A DNA stretch of 64,000 bases. Source: Zoogloea dura. Lineage in GTDB: Bacteria > Pseudomonadota > Gammaproteobacteria > Burkholderiales > Rhodocyclaceae. The position numbers and the translations under genes were made by a program. The stretch is taken from assembly GCF_012927165.1 (NCBI RefSeq), contig NZ_JABBGA010000009.1, forward strand, positions 62,001 to 126,000, in the 5' to 3' direction. The notes under the pieces were generated by a model. It ran no database searches and had not been told where the DNA came from. It saw only the letters and a list, made by a program, of their open reading frames with translations. Shown piece by piece: positions 45,269 through 54,619 of the stretch (the first letter of the stretch is position 1; every line of letters begins with the position of its first letter).

Positions 45269-47332
45269 TTATGCCTGTTCGCCGGTATGGCGGTCGAGCC
45301 GCTCCATCAGCCCCGAGACCCGCAACACCTGGCGGCCGATGGCCCGCTCGAGGACCCCCGAGGCGGCCTGATCCACCAGCGTGAAACCACTGCGCGCACG
45401 GGTGATGCCGGTGTAGACCAGCTCCCGGGTGAGAATCGGGCTGAGAGTGTCCGGCAGCGCCAGGGCCGCATGCACGAACTCGGAGCCCTGGGATTTGTGC
45501 ACGGTCAGCGCATACACCGTGTCCACCGCCTGCAGGCGGCTGGGCAGGACCCAGCGGATGCCGTTCTGCCCGTCCCCCGCCGGGAAGGCCACCCTCAGCA
45601 CCTCGGCGCCCCGCGGCCCGGGCAGGGCCAGGGTGATGCCGATGTCACCGTTCATCAGGCCCAGGCCGTAGTCGTTGCGCGTCACCAGCACCGGACGGCC
45701 GAGGTACCAGCCTTCCGCCGCGGGGATCAGCCCGGCTTCGCGCAGCCAGCCGGCGATGCGTGGATTGAGCCCTTCTATGCCCCAGCGGCCGCGCCGCAGG
45801 GCGCACAGCAGCTGGAAGCTGCCATGGGCCTTGAGGACCCGCCGCGCCCAGTCATCGAAGGCAGCCTGGCCGGCGTCATCGGCCGGCCGGGTGGCCTGCA
45901 GGGTTTCAAGATAGGTCCGGTAGCCGGCCCGCCCATGCGCCGGGTCACCCTCCACCACCAGCCGGCGGAATGCCGCCTCCCCCGCGCCCGGAGACAACCG
46001 GGCCAGGTCGGGCAGGCCCGCGTCGAACAGTGCCGCCGCCTTCTCCGCGGCGCCGGCGTTGACCGCCGCCGCCAGCTGGCCGATGCCGCTGGCGGCACCG
46101 AAGCGGTGGCTGTGGCGCAACATGGCCACCGCCTGATCGAGGGGCTGCCCCGCCGGATCGACCAGCTCAGTCGGCACCCTGGCACCGCTCACGGCGGCCA
46201 GCCAGTCCGCGGTGGCCGGGCTGTAGTGCCCCTCCCGGGCCCGCCGGCACAACTCGCCCAGCACCGCCCCCGCCTCCACCGAGGCGAGCTGGTCCTTGTC
46301 GCCGAGCAGCACCAGCCGCGCCCCGGCGGGCAGGGCGTCGAGCACGGCGGCCATCATCTCCAGGTCCACCATCGAGGCTTCGTCCACCACCAGTACATCC
46401 ACGCCCAGCGGATTGCCGGCGTGATGCCGGAAATGGCGGCTGCCGGGCCGGCTGCCGAGGAGGCGATGGAGGGTCGTGACCTCCGTCGGGATGGCCTTGC
46501 GCACCGCGTCGCCGTCAGCCAGGGCAGCCAGATCGAGACTCGCCACGGCACCGGCGATGGATTCATTGAGGCGCGCCGCGGCCTTACCGGTGGGCGCCGC
46601 CAGGCGGATGCGCAGCGGCGGCTCGCCTTCACCAGCGCCGAGCGCAAGGGCCTGCAGCACCGCCAGCAGGCGCACCACCGTCGTCGTCTTGCCGGTTCCC
46701 GGTCCGCCGGTGACGATGGCGAAGGCGCTGCGCGCCGCCAGGGCACAGGCCAGCTTCTGCCAGTCCGGCCCGGTCACGCCGGCCACCTGGGGAAACAGGG
46801 CGGTCAGGGCCGCCGCCAGCCGGTCTGCCGGCAACCCTACCGGGCCTTCGCGGGCGGGGTCCAGGCGGCAGCCGATACCCGAGGCCACTGCACCTTCATA
46901 CTGCCAGTAGCGGCGCAGATAGACCCGCTGGCCGAGGCACAGCAAGGGCGTGTCGCCCTCGCCCTGCCCGACCAGGCTGGGCAGCGCCAGGGCGGCCCGC
47001 CAGGCCTCGAGACTGAGGCCCTCGAGGAGGTCGGCCGGCAGGACAGGGCGTTCCGCATCCGCATCCGCATCCGCGCCTTCGCCCTCCGGCGGCAGGGACA
47101 GGGCAAAGCCCGGATCGCCCAGGGTGTCGGCCAGGTCCAGGCAGGCGTGGCCACGACCAAGCTGATGGCTTGCCAGCGCGGCCGCCAGCAGCAGCAGGGC
47201 CGGCGCCTCCGCCACTTCGCGGGCGAGGAAGCTTGCAAAGGCGGCATCCAGGCTGCGCAGCCAGCCGCGGGCAGCCCAGGCGTCGAGCAGGGCCAGCAGG
47301 CTGGCCCGGTCCTTCAGGGCGGGATGGGTCAT
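45269..47332 (-). CDS. recD: Exodeoxyribonuclease V alpha subunit RecD
   Basis: 5'-3' helicase motor of RecBCD. The 687-residue protein has Walker A GGPGTGKTTTVVRLL near residue 215, the motif DEASMVDLEMM, and QGSEFVHAALALP with the helicase motif VI region YTGITRARS. The N-terminal part (1-150) is the RecB-contact domain. Its ATG overlaps the recB stop (ATGA), so translation is coupled. Length is slightly above E. coli RecD (608). Confidence 0.95.
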   Translation of the reverse strand: MTHPALKDRASLLALLDAWAARGWLRSLDAAFASFLAREVAEAPALLLLAAALASHQLGRGHACLDLADTLGDPGFALSLPPEGEGADADADAERPVLPADLLEGLSLEAWRAALALPSLVGQGEGDTPLLCLGQRVYLRRYWQYEGAVASGIGCRLDPAREGPVGLPADRLAAALTALFPQVAGVTGPDWQKLACALAARSAFAIVTGGPGTGKTTTVVRLLAVLQALALGAGEGEPPLRIRLAAPTGKAAARLNESIAGAVASLDLAALADGDAVRKAIPTEVTTLHRLLGSRPGSRHFRHHAGNPLGVDVLVVDEASMVDLEMMAAVLDALPAGARLVLLGDKDQLASVEAGAVLGELCRRAREGHYSPATADWLAAVSGARVPTELVDPAGQPLDQAVAMLRHSHRFGAASGIGQLAAAVNAGAAEKAAALFDAGLPDLARLSPGAGEAAFRRLVVEGDPAHGRAGYRTYLETLQATRPADDAGQAAFDDWARRVLKAHGSFQLLCALRRGRWGIEGLNPRIAGWLREAGLIPAAEGWYLGRPVLVTRNDYGLGLMNGDIGITLALPGPRGAEVLRVAFPAGDGQNGIRWVLPSRLQAVDTVYALTVHKSQGSEFVHAALALPDTLSPILTRELVYTGITRARSGFTLVDQAASGVLERAIGRQVLRVSGLMERLDRHTGEQA

Positions 47333-50300
47333 GACATCTCCGGAACAGGGGCGCGGGAAAACAGCCGGTCGAGGGCCTCGATCAGCGCGCGCGGCGGCTT
47401 CTCCAGATGCACCCCGCGGCTGGGGGCAGCGGCGCCGCGCAGGAAGATGTAGACCGCGCCCCCCACGTGGCGGTCATAGTCGTAATCGGGCAGGCGTAGC
47501 CGCAGCAGGCGGTGGAGGGCCAGCAGGTAGAGCACGTACTGCAGTTCGTAGCGATGGCCGAGCACTGCCTCGGTCATCGCCGCCGGAGAATAGGCGGCGT
47601 CATCGGGCCCCAGCCAGTTCGACTTGTAGTCGATCACGTAATAGCGCCCGTCGTGTTCCGCGACGAGGTCGATGAAGCCCTTGAGCATGCCATTGAGCTG
47701 CCCACGCTGCAGGGCCGGGCGGGAGGCGCCGTCCAGGGTCTGACGACAGACCAGGGCATCCATGGCCGTGAGGTCGGCTTCGTGCACGGCGATCCAGAAC
47801 TCCATCTCGACCACCCAGTTGTCGATCCCGGCCAGGCTGAAGCCATCCCCTGGATCGGCGCCCAGGGGCAAGGCCAGCAGGGTCTGGATCCAGCTGCACA
47901 GCGGCTCGATCCAGGCCTCCCAGCCACGCAGGGCGCAGCGCCGGGCCACCGCATCGCGCAGCAGGGCCGGACTCTCGGCAACCCGTGCAAAACCCTGGGC
48001 GCCGGCCCATTCCAGCAATTCGTGCAGGAAGGTGCCCACCGCCGCGCCGCGGGGAAAGGCATGGGGCGTACCGGCTGCGGGCGGTCGCACGGGGGCCGCC
48101 GGGCTCGTCGGCGTGGCCGCCGCGGCTTCGCGGAAGACATCCTCGGCCGGGGTATCCGCGCCCTCCCCTGCCGCAGTCTGCAGGGCCGAGTAGCTGGCGA
48201 TCCACCAGTTCTCGCGGACACTGCGGCGAGGCTGGCGGGCCGCGCCCTCGACCCGGGCCAGCCCGGTCGCCGTGTAGACGTCGGCAGAGGCTTCCGGCCC
48301 GTCGATCACGCGGATCGCCGGGCTGCCCGCGGCCAGTGCATCGAGGCCGGCGCCCAGCGTGCCGCCGAGCAGGTAGCCCAGCGCACTGATCTCCATCCGG
48401 TCGAGGGGCGCGGTGCCTATCCAGGTCGCGTGGCAGGCGCGGGTCAGCGCCACGTAGAGCTTGCGCAGATCCTCCCCCAGGCGTTCCCGGTCGGCCCGCT
48501 CGACCAGCAGGCCATCCTCGTCGGCCAAGGCCAGCTGCAGCCGGCCGGCCTGGTCATGCCACTTGAGCGGCAGATCGCCGGGTGAGGTGGCGCGGAAGGC
48601 GCAGGCGAAGGGCAGGAAGACCAGCGGGTACTCCAGGCCCTTGGATTTGTGCACGGTGACCACCTGGACCAGGTCGGCATCGCTCTCGAGGCGCAGCTGG
48701 CGGGCCTCACCACCGCTGTCCTCGCTGCACTGCTCGGCCAGGTGGCGGATCAGCGCGTGTTCGCCGTCCAGCAGGGTGCTGGCCTGCTGGAGCAGTTCGG
48801 CCAGGTGCAGCAGATCGGTCAGGCTGCGCTCGCCGGTGCCGCCGGCCGCCAGCAGCCGGGCAGGCACCCGGAAGTCGTTGAGCAGGCGGCGCAGCATGGG
48901 CAGCACGCCCTGACGCTGCCAACACTCCCGGTAAGCGCGGAACTGCAGCACACGTGCCTCCCAGGCCACTTCGTCGCGGTTGAGCTGGTCGAGGGTCGCC
49001 CAGTCCAGGCCCAGCAGGCTGCTGGCCAGGGCCGCCCGCAGGCAGCGGCCGTCGTCCGGCTCGGCACAGGCCGCCAGCCAGCGGCGCATCTCGGTGGCCT
49101 CCGGGCGCTTGAACACCGACTCGCGCTCCGACAGGTAGACGCTGCGCACGCCCCGCTCGCCGAGGGCGCTGCGGATGGCCTCGGCCTCGTTGCGGTTGTT
49201 GACCAGCACCGCCATGTCGGCCGGACGCAGCGACTTGAGGCCGTCCGCACTGGCGAAGCCCGCCGCACCGCGCTGGCCCAGCTGCAGCAGGCGCACCATC
49301 TCGCTGGCGCACACCCCGGCCATGCTGTGCAGGTAGGCACCCTTGGTAAGGGACTCCGCCCCCTCGGGCGGGGGCAGGCGCCACACCGTGAGGGCCGGCG
49401 CCGCCTGGCCGTCCACCTGCCAGACCTCCTTGCGGCCGGCGGCGGCGGCCGGCAGAAAGGGCACCGGATTGTCGTCCGCGTTGCGGAACAGGAAGGCCCC
49501 GGCCCCCTCCTCCCGCGCTTCCGCCAGGGCGAAGCAGCGGTTGGTGGCGTCGACCATCGCCTGGCTGGAGCGGAAGTTGCGCCCCAGGGTGTACAGCCGC
49601 CCCGCAGTGGCCCGGCGGGCCGCCAGGTAGGTATAGATGTCGGCACCGCGGAAGGCGTAGATGGCCTGCTTCGGGTCGCCGATCAGCACCACGGCAGTCT
49701 CGGGGTCGTTGTCGGCCACCCGGTAGATGGTGTCGAAGATGCGGTACTGGATGGCATCGGTGTCCTGGAACTCGTCGATCAGGGCCACCGGGAACTGCTG
49801 CCGGATGACCGCCGCCAGGCGCGCGCCATTGGGCCCGGCGAGGGCGGTATCGAGGCGCGTCAGCAGATCGTCGAAGCCCATCTGCGCCCGCCGCGCCTGC
49901 TCCTCGGCAAAGCGTGCGGCGACCCAGCCGGCGCCGTGGATGAGCACCGCCTGGCGGGCATCCGGCAGGGCCTCCAGCGCGGCAGGCAGCGCAGCGATGG
50001 CGGCAAAGGCAGGGTGGTCGGGCGCCTGGGACGGATCGTTCCAGGCGTCGGCGATGCCCTCCGGGCTCAGCCGCGCCCAGGCGGACTCGGTCAGCGCCGG
50101 CCAGGCCAGGGCCGGGTCATCACGCCAGGCTTCGAGGGCGCCGAACCAGCGGTCGCAGTAGTCCTTGCGCAGCTTGGTGCCCTTGCAGGCCTTGCGCGCC
50201 CGGGCGTCGTCGATGAGCCCGCGCAGCTCATCCAGCCAGCCAGCCCACGGCGCCTTCAGGTCGGCCAGGCAGGCCGCCTTCTCGGCCTCGGCCGCCGCCA

Positions 50301-50991
50301 GGGACTCGGCTGGCGGTGGTGCCGTACCGAGCTGATCCACATGGCCGAGCAGGCGGCCCAGCTCGTCCTCCAGGGCTGCGGGCGCCGCCCACCAGTCCGC
50401 CACCTGGCGCGCATGGCCGGGTGTCAGCGGGTACATGTGGCTCCGCCAGTAGTCGCGCACCACCTCGGCGAGCAGCTCGCTACCATCGGTCTCGAGCTGC
50501 TGGGTGAACAGGCTGTCGCTGTCGAAGGCGTGCTCGCGCAGCATGCGGTTGCACCAGCCGTGGATGGTGGACACCGCCGCCTCGTCCATCCATTCGGCGG
50601 CCAGCTGCAGCTTGCGGGCACAGGTCGGCCAGGCCTCGGGGGGATGGCTGGCACGCAGATCGTGGAGCAGGTCCTCCCCGGCGGGGCGTGCCTCCACCCC
50701 GGCCGGATCGGCCAGGAAGCAGCCGGCAGCTTCGGCCAGGCGGGCCCGGATGCGGTCGCGGAGCTCCTTGGTGGCCGCATCGGTGAAGGTCACCACCAGG
50801 ATGTCAGGCGGGTTCAGGGGGCGCAGGAAGGCCGCCTCATCGGCTTCGTCACGGGGGCCGAGGACCAGCCGCAGGTAGAGGGCGGCGATGGTGAAGGTCT
50901 TGCCGGTGCCGGCGCTGGCTTCGATCAGGCGGCTGCCGCGCAGGGGGAAGCGCAGCGGGTCCAGGGCTGTAGGGCTGGGGCGCGTGGGCAT
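47329..50991 (-). CDS. recB: Exodeoxyribonuclease V beta subunit RecB
   Basis: 3'-5' helicase and nuclease of RecBCD. UvrD-like helicase motifs are clear: Walker A ASAGTGKTFTIAALYLR, DEFQDTDAIQYRIF and GDPKQAIYAFRGADIYTYL. Also present are VVTVHKSKGLEYPLV and LYVALTRA. The C-terminal nuclease shows YYVIDYKSNWLG, with the catalytic Asp/Lys pair. About 1220 residues, matching E. coli RecB (1180). The start is ATG 50991 (TGATG with the recC stop) or GTG one codon earlier. Confidence 0.96.
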   Translation of the reverse strand: MPTRPSPTALDPLRFPLRGSRLIEASAGTGKTFTIAALYLRLVLGPRDEADEAAFLRPLNPPDILVVTFTDAATKELRDRIRARLAEAAGCFLADPAGVEARPAGEDLLHDLRASHPPEAWPTCARKLQLAAEWMDEAAVSTIHGWCNRMLREHAFDSDSLFTQQLETDGSELLAEVVRDYWRSHMYPLTPGHARQVADWWAAPAALEDELGRLLGHVDQLGTAPPPAESLAAAEAEKAACLADLKAPWAGWLDELRGLIDDARARKACKGTKLRKDYCDRWFGALEAWRDDPALAWPALTESAWARLSPEGIADAWNDPSQAPDHPAFAAIAALPAALEALPDARQAVLIHGAGWVAARFAEEQARRAQMGFDDLLTRLDTALAGPNGARLAAVIRQQFPVALIDEFQDTDAIQYRIFDTIYRVADNDPETAVVLIGDPKQAIYAFRGADIYTYLAARRATAGRLYTLGRNFRSSQAMVDATNRCFALAEAREEGAGAFLFRNADDNPVPFLPAAAAGRKEVWQVDGQAAPALTVWRLPPPEGAESLTKGAYLHSMAGVCASEMVRLLQLGQRGAAGFASADGLKSLRPADMAVLVNNRNEAEAIRSALGERGVRSVYLSERESVFKRPEATEMRRWLAACAEPDDGRCLRAALASSLLGLDWATLDQLNRDEVAWEARVLQFRAYRECWQRQGVLPMLRRLLNDFRVPARLLAAGGTGERSLTDLLHLAELLQQASTLLDGEHALIRHLAEQCSEDSGGEARQLRLESDADLVQVVTVHKSKGLEYPLVFLPFACAFRATSPGDLPLKWHDQAGRLQLALADEDGLLVERADRERLGEDLRKLYVALTRACHATWIGTAPLDRMEISALGYLLGGTLGAGLDALAAGSPAIRVIDGPEASADVYTATGLARVEGAARQPRRSVRENWWIASYSALQTAAGEGADTPAEDVFREAAAATPTSPAAPVRPPAAGTPHAFPRGAAVGTFLHELLEWAGAQGFARVAESPALLRDAVARRCALRGWEAWIEPLCSWIQTLLALPLGADPGDGFSLAGIDNWVVEMEFWIAVHEADLTAMDALVCRQTLDGASRPALQRGQLNGMLKGFIDLVAEHDGRYYVIDYKSNWLGPDDAAYSPAAMTEAVLGHRYELQYVLYLLALHRLLRLRLPDYDYDRHVGGAVYIFLRGAAAPSRGVHLEKPPRALIEALDRLFSRAPVPEMS

Positions 50992-53900
50992 CACTGGGCG
51001 CCCTCCTGACGGGTGGCGGTGGATTTGCGGGCGAAGGTCGCCTCATACAGAGGCTTGAGGAGGCGGACGGCCAGCTCGGCGAATTCACCGCTGGCGACGA
51101 GGCTCGCATAGTCGGGCCAGATCCGGCTCAGGTAGGGGCTGCCGGGGCCTTCGCCATCGAAGTTGAAGCCGCCGTCGTAGCTGGCCGGGGCGTTGTTGCG
51201 CTGGCCGGCCTGGTCGTCGAGCCAGGTAAAGGCGGTGCGCACCGCCAGGGGCAGCGGCCGACGCATGCCGTCCCGCCAGGCCGCCAGCAGGGTGTCCAGC
51301 TGTGCCCGGGCCGCATCGACTTCCAGGGCTTCGAACTGCACGTTGCCAGCCTTGCTGACCACCACCGTGGTCAGCGGCCCGCCGCCCAGGTGGGCGGCCA
51401 GGTGGGCAACCCAGTGCTTGATCAGGTTGTGGCGCTGGTATTTGCCGTTCTTCACCGCGTCGCTGGTCTCCAGCACCACCCGGCCACGGCCGCCGTCCTG
51501 GTCGGTACGCAAGCCGCGCAGCCAGTCCTCGAGGGCCAGGCCGGCCGCCGCGCCGCTACCTGCGTGGCGCAGCGCCACGTCCCGGGGCTGGGGCTGCGGC
51601 CAACGGGCGAGCGCAGCGTCGTAGCGCTCGAACATGTCGGCCATGGGGCCGGCCAGAGCCTCCGCGGCCAGGTCGGCAAAGGCACCGGCGGCCAGCTCGC
51701 CGCGTCGGCGGATACGCTGCAGGCCAGCCTCGAGGGCGGCCTCGCGCGGCTGCCCGTCCTGCAGCGCACGGGCCTGCAGGGCGATCAACTCGTCCCACAG
51801 GGCCCAGCGTTGCAGCCCGTCGAGGTCGAAGGGCTCCTGGTCCTCCCCGGCCGGATCGTCGAGCTCGAAATCCACCCGCAGGCGCTGCCGGAAGAAGCTG
51901 CGCACCGGATCCTTGAGGAAGGCAGCCAGTTCTGCGATGCGCAGGGGCTCCGGATCGGACAGCGGGTCGAGGATCATCTGCCGGAGGGCGGGACGGTCGT
52001 CGGCGATGCGCCATTCGGCGGCGTAGGTGAACAGGCGGCCGGCGCCGGGCTCGACCGGAAAGTAGTCCGGGTTGAAGGGCTGCAGGCGGTGCTCTACGGT
52101 CAGCGCTTCGAGCAGGGCCTTACTGGAGTCCGGCTCGCCAGCCAGCCGCCAGCCGGCCGCAAGGTGGTCGCGCAGTTGCCCCACCAGCACCGAAGGCGGG
52201 CGCGGGGTATTGTCATTGACGCTGCGCCCGACCCAGGAGATGTGCAGGTGCTCACGGGCCGACAGCAGCGCTTCGAGGAAGAGGTAGCGGTCGTCCTCGC
52301 GGCGCGAGCGGTCGCCGGGCCGGTAGTCGCGGCCCATCAGGTCGAAGTCCATGGGCACCCGGCTGCGCGGGTAATCCCCGTCATTGAGGCCCAGCAGGCA
52401 GACCATCCGGAAGGGGATCGCGCGCATCGGCATCAGGGTGGCGAAGGTCACCGCGCCGGCAAAGAAGCGCTGGGACAAGCTGCCCTCCTCGAGCTGGGCG
52501 AGCCAGTAGTCTCCCACCACGGCGAGGGGCAGCAGGCCATCGAGGCGCGCCGCGGTGCACGCCGCCAGCCAGCGCTCGAGGGCCAGGTCAAGCTGCTGCA
52601 GGGTGTAGGCGTCGTCGTCTCCGGCATCGAAGAAGTCGGCCATCAGGCCGCGCAGGCGCAGGCACCAGTCGGCCGGCGAGGCGTCCTGGCCAAGGGTCGT
52701 CCAAGCCGCCTCCAGGCGATCGAGGAGCGCCGCCAGGGGGCCGAGCAGCGCCGCATCGAGGCCGCCGATCTCGTCGTAGGGTTCGATGTCCTGCCACGCG
52801 CCGCCGGTGCTGCCGACGGCGTAGCCGAGGAGCATGCGGCGCAGCCCGAACTGCCAGGTGTTGCCGTCCGGCGCCAGGGGCAGCCCGAGGCTTTCCCGGT
52901 GGCGGGCATGCAGGCCCCAACGGACCTTTGCGCCGCGGATCCAGCGATGCAGCAGGGGCAGGTCGTCGTCGCCGATGCCGAAGCGGCGGCGCAGGGCCGG
53001 CACCTCCAGCAGGTCGAGCACATCGCTGACCGCCAGCCGTGAGCTGGGCAGGGCCAGCAGCTTGCCCAGGGCGCCGAGCAGCGGGTCCTGGTGGCGGCGG
53101 CCCTGGTCGGCGATGCAGGAGGGGATGTGGCGCGGATCGTCACCGTCGGTGAGCCCGAACACGGCCTGCACGTGGGGGGCATAAGCGTCCACGTCGGGCA
53201 CCATGACGATCACGTCGCGAGGGCGCAGGCCGGGGTCGGCATTGAAGGCGGCCAGCAACTGGTCGTGGAGGATCTCCACCTCGCGCAGGGGGCTGTGGGC
53301 CACGTGGAAGCGGATCGAGTCGTCAGCCGCCGCTACGGCAGGCCAGCGGGCCCGGGTTTCGGCCAGCGGGCGCAGATCGCGGATGTCGTCCTGGAGCTGG
53401 TTGAGGAGGCGCTCCTGGCCGTGGGGCGAAAACAGGTCGATGCGCTGGCGGATGTCGAGGAAGTGCTGCAGGTAGCCGGCCCGGGCCACGTCGCTGTCGT
53501 GCTCGTCGAGCAGGCCGATGAAGTCGCGCCCCTGCTTGCCCCAGGCCGCCAGCAAGGGGTGGGCGTGGAGATGCAGGTCGGCGTCGGCGATCTCCGCCGG
53601 CATGCCGGCGCGGCGGCGCTGGCGGCTGCGGGTGGCGCGCAGCAGGTCCTTGTCGGCGACGATGTCGGCCCAGTGGTGCTCGCAGGGGTTGTGGATGCAC
53701 ATCAGCACCTGGCTCCAGCGGGCCAGCACGGCCAGCACCTCGAGGGACTGGCGCGGCAGCGCCGAGATGCCGAAGACCAGTACCCGGCGTGGCAGCCCCG
53801 GCGGCCGCTGGTCGGCAGGCCAGGCTTCCGCGGCATGCAGGAAGGCATCGTGCACGGCTGCCCGTCCCTGCCCGGCGGGGCCGCTTCCGGCCCCCTGCTC

Positions 53901-54506
53901 CGCCACGTCGGCCAGCAGCTCGCGCCACAGGGAGGCCTGCCAGCGCTGCTCGTCGGGCAGCGGCTGACGCTCGCCGCCGGCACGGATCAGCACGTCCTCG
54001 CCGGCGGCCCAGGCGGCCAGCCAGTCGGCGCGATAGACCTGGTACTGGTCGAACAGATCGGCCAGGCGCTCGGCCAGCTGGAAGCGCTTGCGCTGGTCGC
54101 TGTCGGAGGCGAGAAAGCGCTGCAGCGGCGCGTAGGCCTCGCGGACGATGACCTCCGGCAGCAGGCGCACCAGGCGCCACACCAGCAGGGGCTTGTCGAA
54201 AGGCGAAGTCTCGGGCACCGCGTCGGGCCCCAGCACGGCACGGTAGGCCTGCCACAGGAAGCGCGAAGGCAGGGACAGGTCGAGCCCCGCGGCGATGCCG
54301 CAGCCACCTCCGCCCTGACCGTCGGCATCCTCCGCCAGGGCCAGGCGCAGCCACTGGGCAATGCCGTTGCTGTGCACCAGCAGGGTCTCGGTCTCGAGGG
54401 GGGCCAGGGGGTAGCGGTGGATCCAGGCGACCAGCAGGTCGCGCAGGGCTTCCGGGTGATTGCCGTGGACCAGCATCAGACCGGGGGGCAGCGCTTGGGG
54501 ACGCAC
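50991..54506 (-). CDS. recC: Exodeoxyribonuclease V gamma subunit RecC
   Basis: Chi-recognition scaffold of RecBCD. It begins GLMLVHGNHPEALRDLLVAW and has the inactive-helicase motifs typical of RecC (IPFRMVCLLGLNDGDYPRSR, DLMGRDYRPGDRSRREDDRY). 1171 residues, near E. coli RecC (1122). The start codon is GTG. As first gene of recC-recB-recD-exo it sets the operon; no clear promoter is seen in the 113 bases between it and the ATPase gene upstream. Confidence 0.95.
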   Translation of the reverse strand: MRPQALPPGLMLVHGNHPEALRDLLVAWIHRYPLAPLETETLLVHSNGIAQWLRLALAEDADGQGGGGCGIAAGLDLSLPSRFLWQAYRAVLGPDAVPETSPFDKPLLVWRLVRLLPEVIVREAYAPLQRFLASDSDQRKRFQLAERLADLFDQYQVYRADWLAAWAAGEDVLIRAGGERQPLPDEQRWQASLWRELLADVAEQGAGSGPAGQGRAAVHDAFLHAAEAWPADQRPPGLPRRVLVFGISALPRQSLEVLAVLARWSQVLMCIHNPCEHHWADIVADKDLLRATRSRQRRRAGMPAEIADADLHLHAHPLLAAWGKQGRDFIGLLDEHDSDVARAGYLQHFLDIRQRIDLFSPHGQERLLNQLQDDIRDLRPLAETRARWPAVAAADDSIRFHVAHSPLREVEILHDQLLAAFNADPGLRPRDVIVMVPDVDAYAPHVQAVFGLTDGDDPRHIPSCIADQGRRHQDPLLGALGKLLALPSSRLAVSDVLDLLEVPALRRRFGIGDDDLPLLHRWIRGAKVRWGLHARHRESLGLPLAPDGNTWQFGLRRMLLGYAVGSTGGAWQDIEPYDEIGGLDAALLGPLAALLDRLEAAWTTLGQDASPADWCLRLRGLMADFFDAGDDDAYTLQQLDLALERWLAACTAARLDGLLPLAVVGDYWLAQLEEGSLSQRFFAGAVTFATLMPMRAIPFRMVCLLGLNDGDYPRSRVPMDFDLMGRDYRPGDRSRREDDRYLFLEALLSAREHLHISWVGRSVNDNTPRPPSVLVGQLRDHLAAGWRLAGEPDSSKALLEALTVEHRLQPFNPDYFPVEPGAGRLFTYAAEWRIADDRPALRQMILDPLSDPEPLRIAELAAFLKDPVRSFFRQRLRVDFELDDPAGEDQEPFDLDGLQRWALWDELIALQARALQDGQPREAALEAGLQRIRRRGELAAGAFADLAAEALAGPMADMFERYDAALARWPQPQPRDVALRHAGSGAAAGLALEDWLRGLRTDQDGGRGRVVLETSDAVKNGKYQRHNLIKHWVAHLAAHLGGGPLTTVVVSKAGNVQFEALEVDAARAQLDTLLAAWRDGMRRPLPLAVRTAFTWLDDQAGQRNNAPASYDGGFNFDGEGPGSPYLSRIWPDYASLVASGEFAELAVRLLKPLYEATFARKSTATRQEGAQ

Positions 54507-54619
54507 GGGGAGACTCCGGGAAAGAAATGGCAGCGAATGGCCGGCGCCCTATCGGTGCGCCGGCAGCGCGGAGAAGATGCCCGCAGGGCCGCCCGCGGCT
54601 GCGCAGGCGACCAGGGCGC

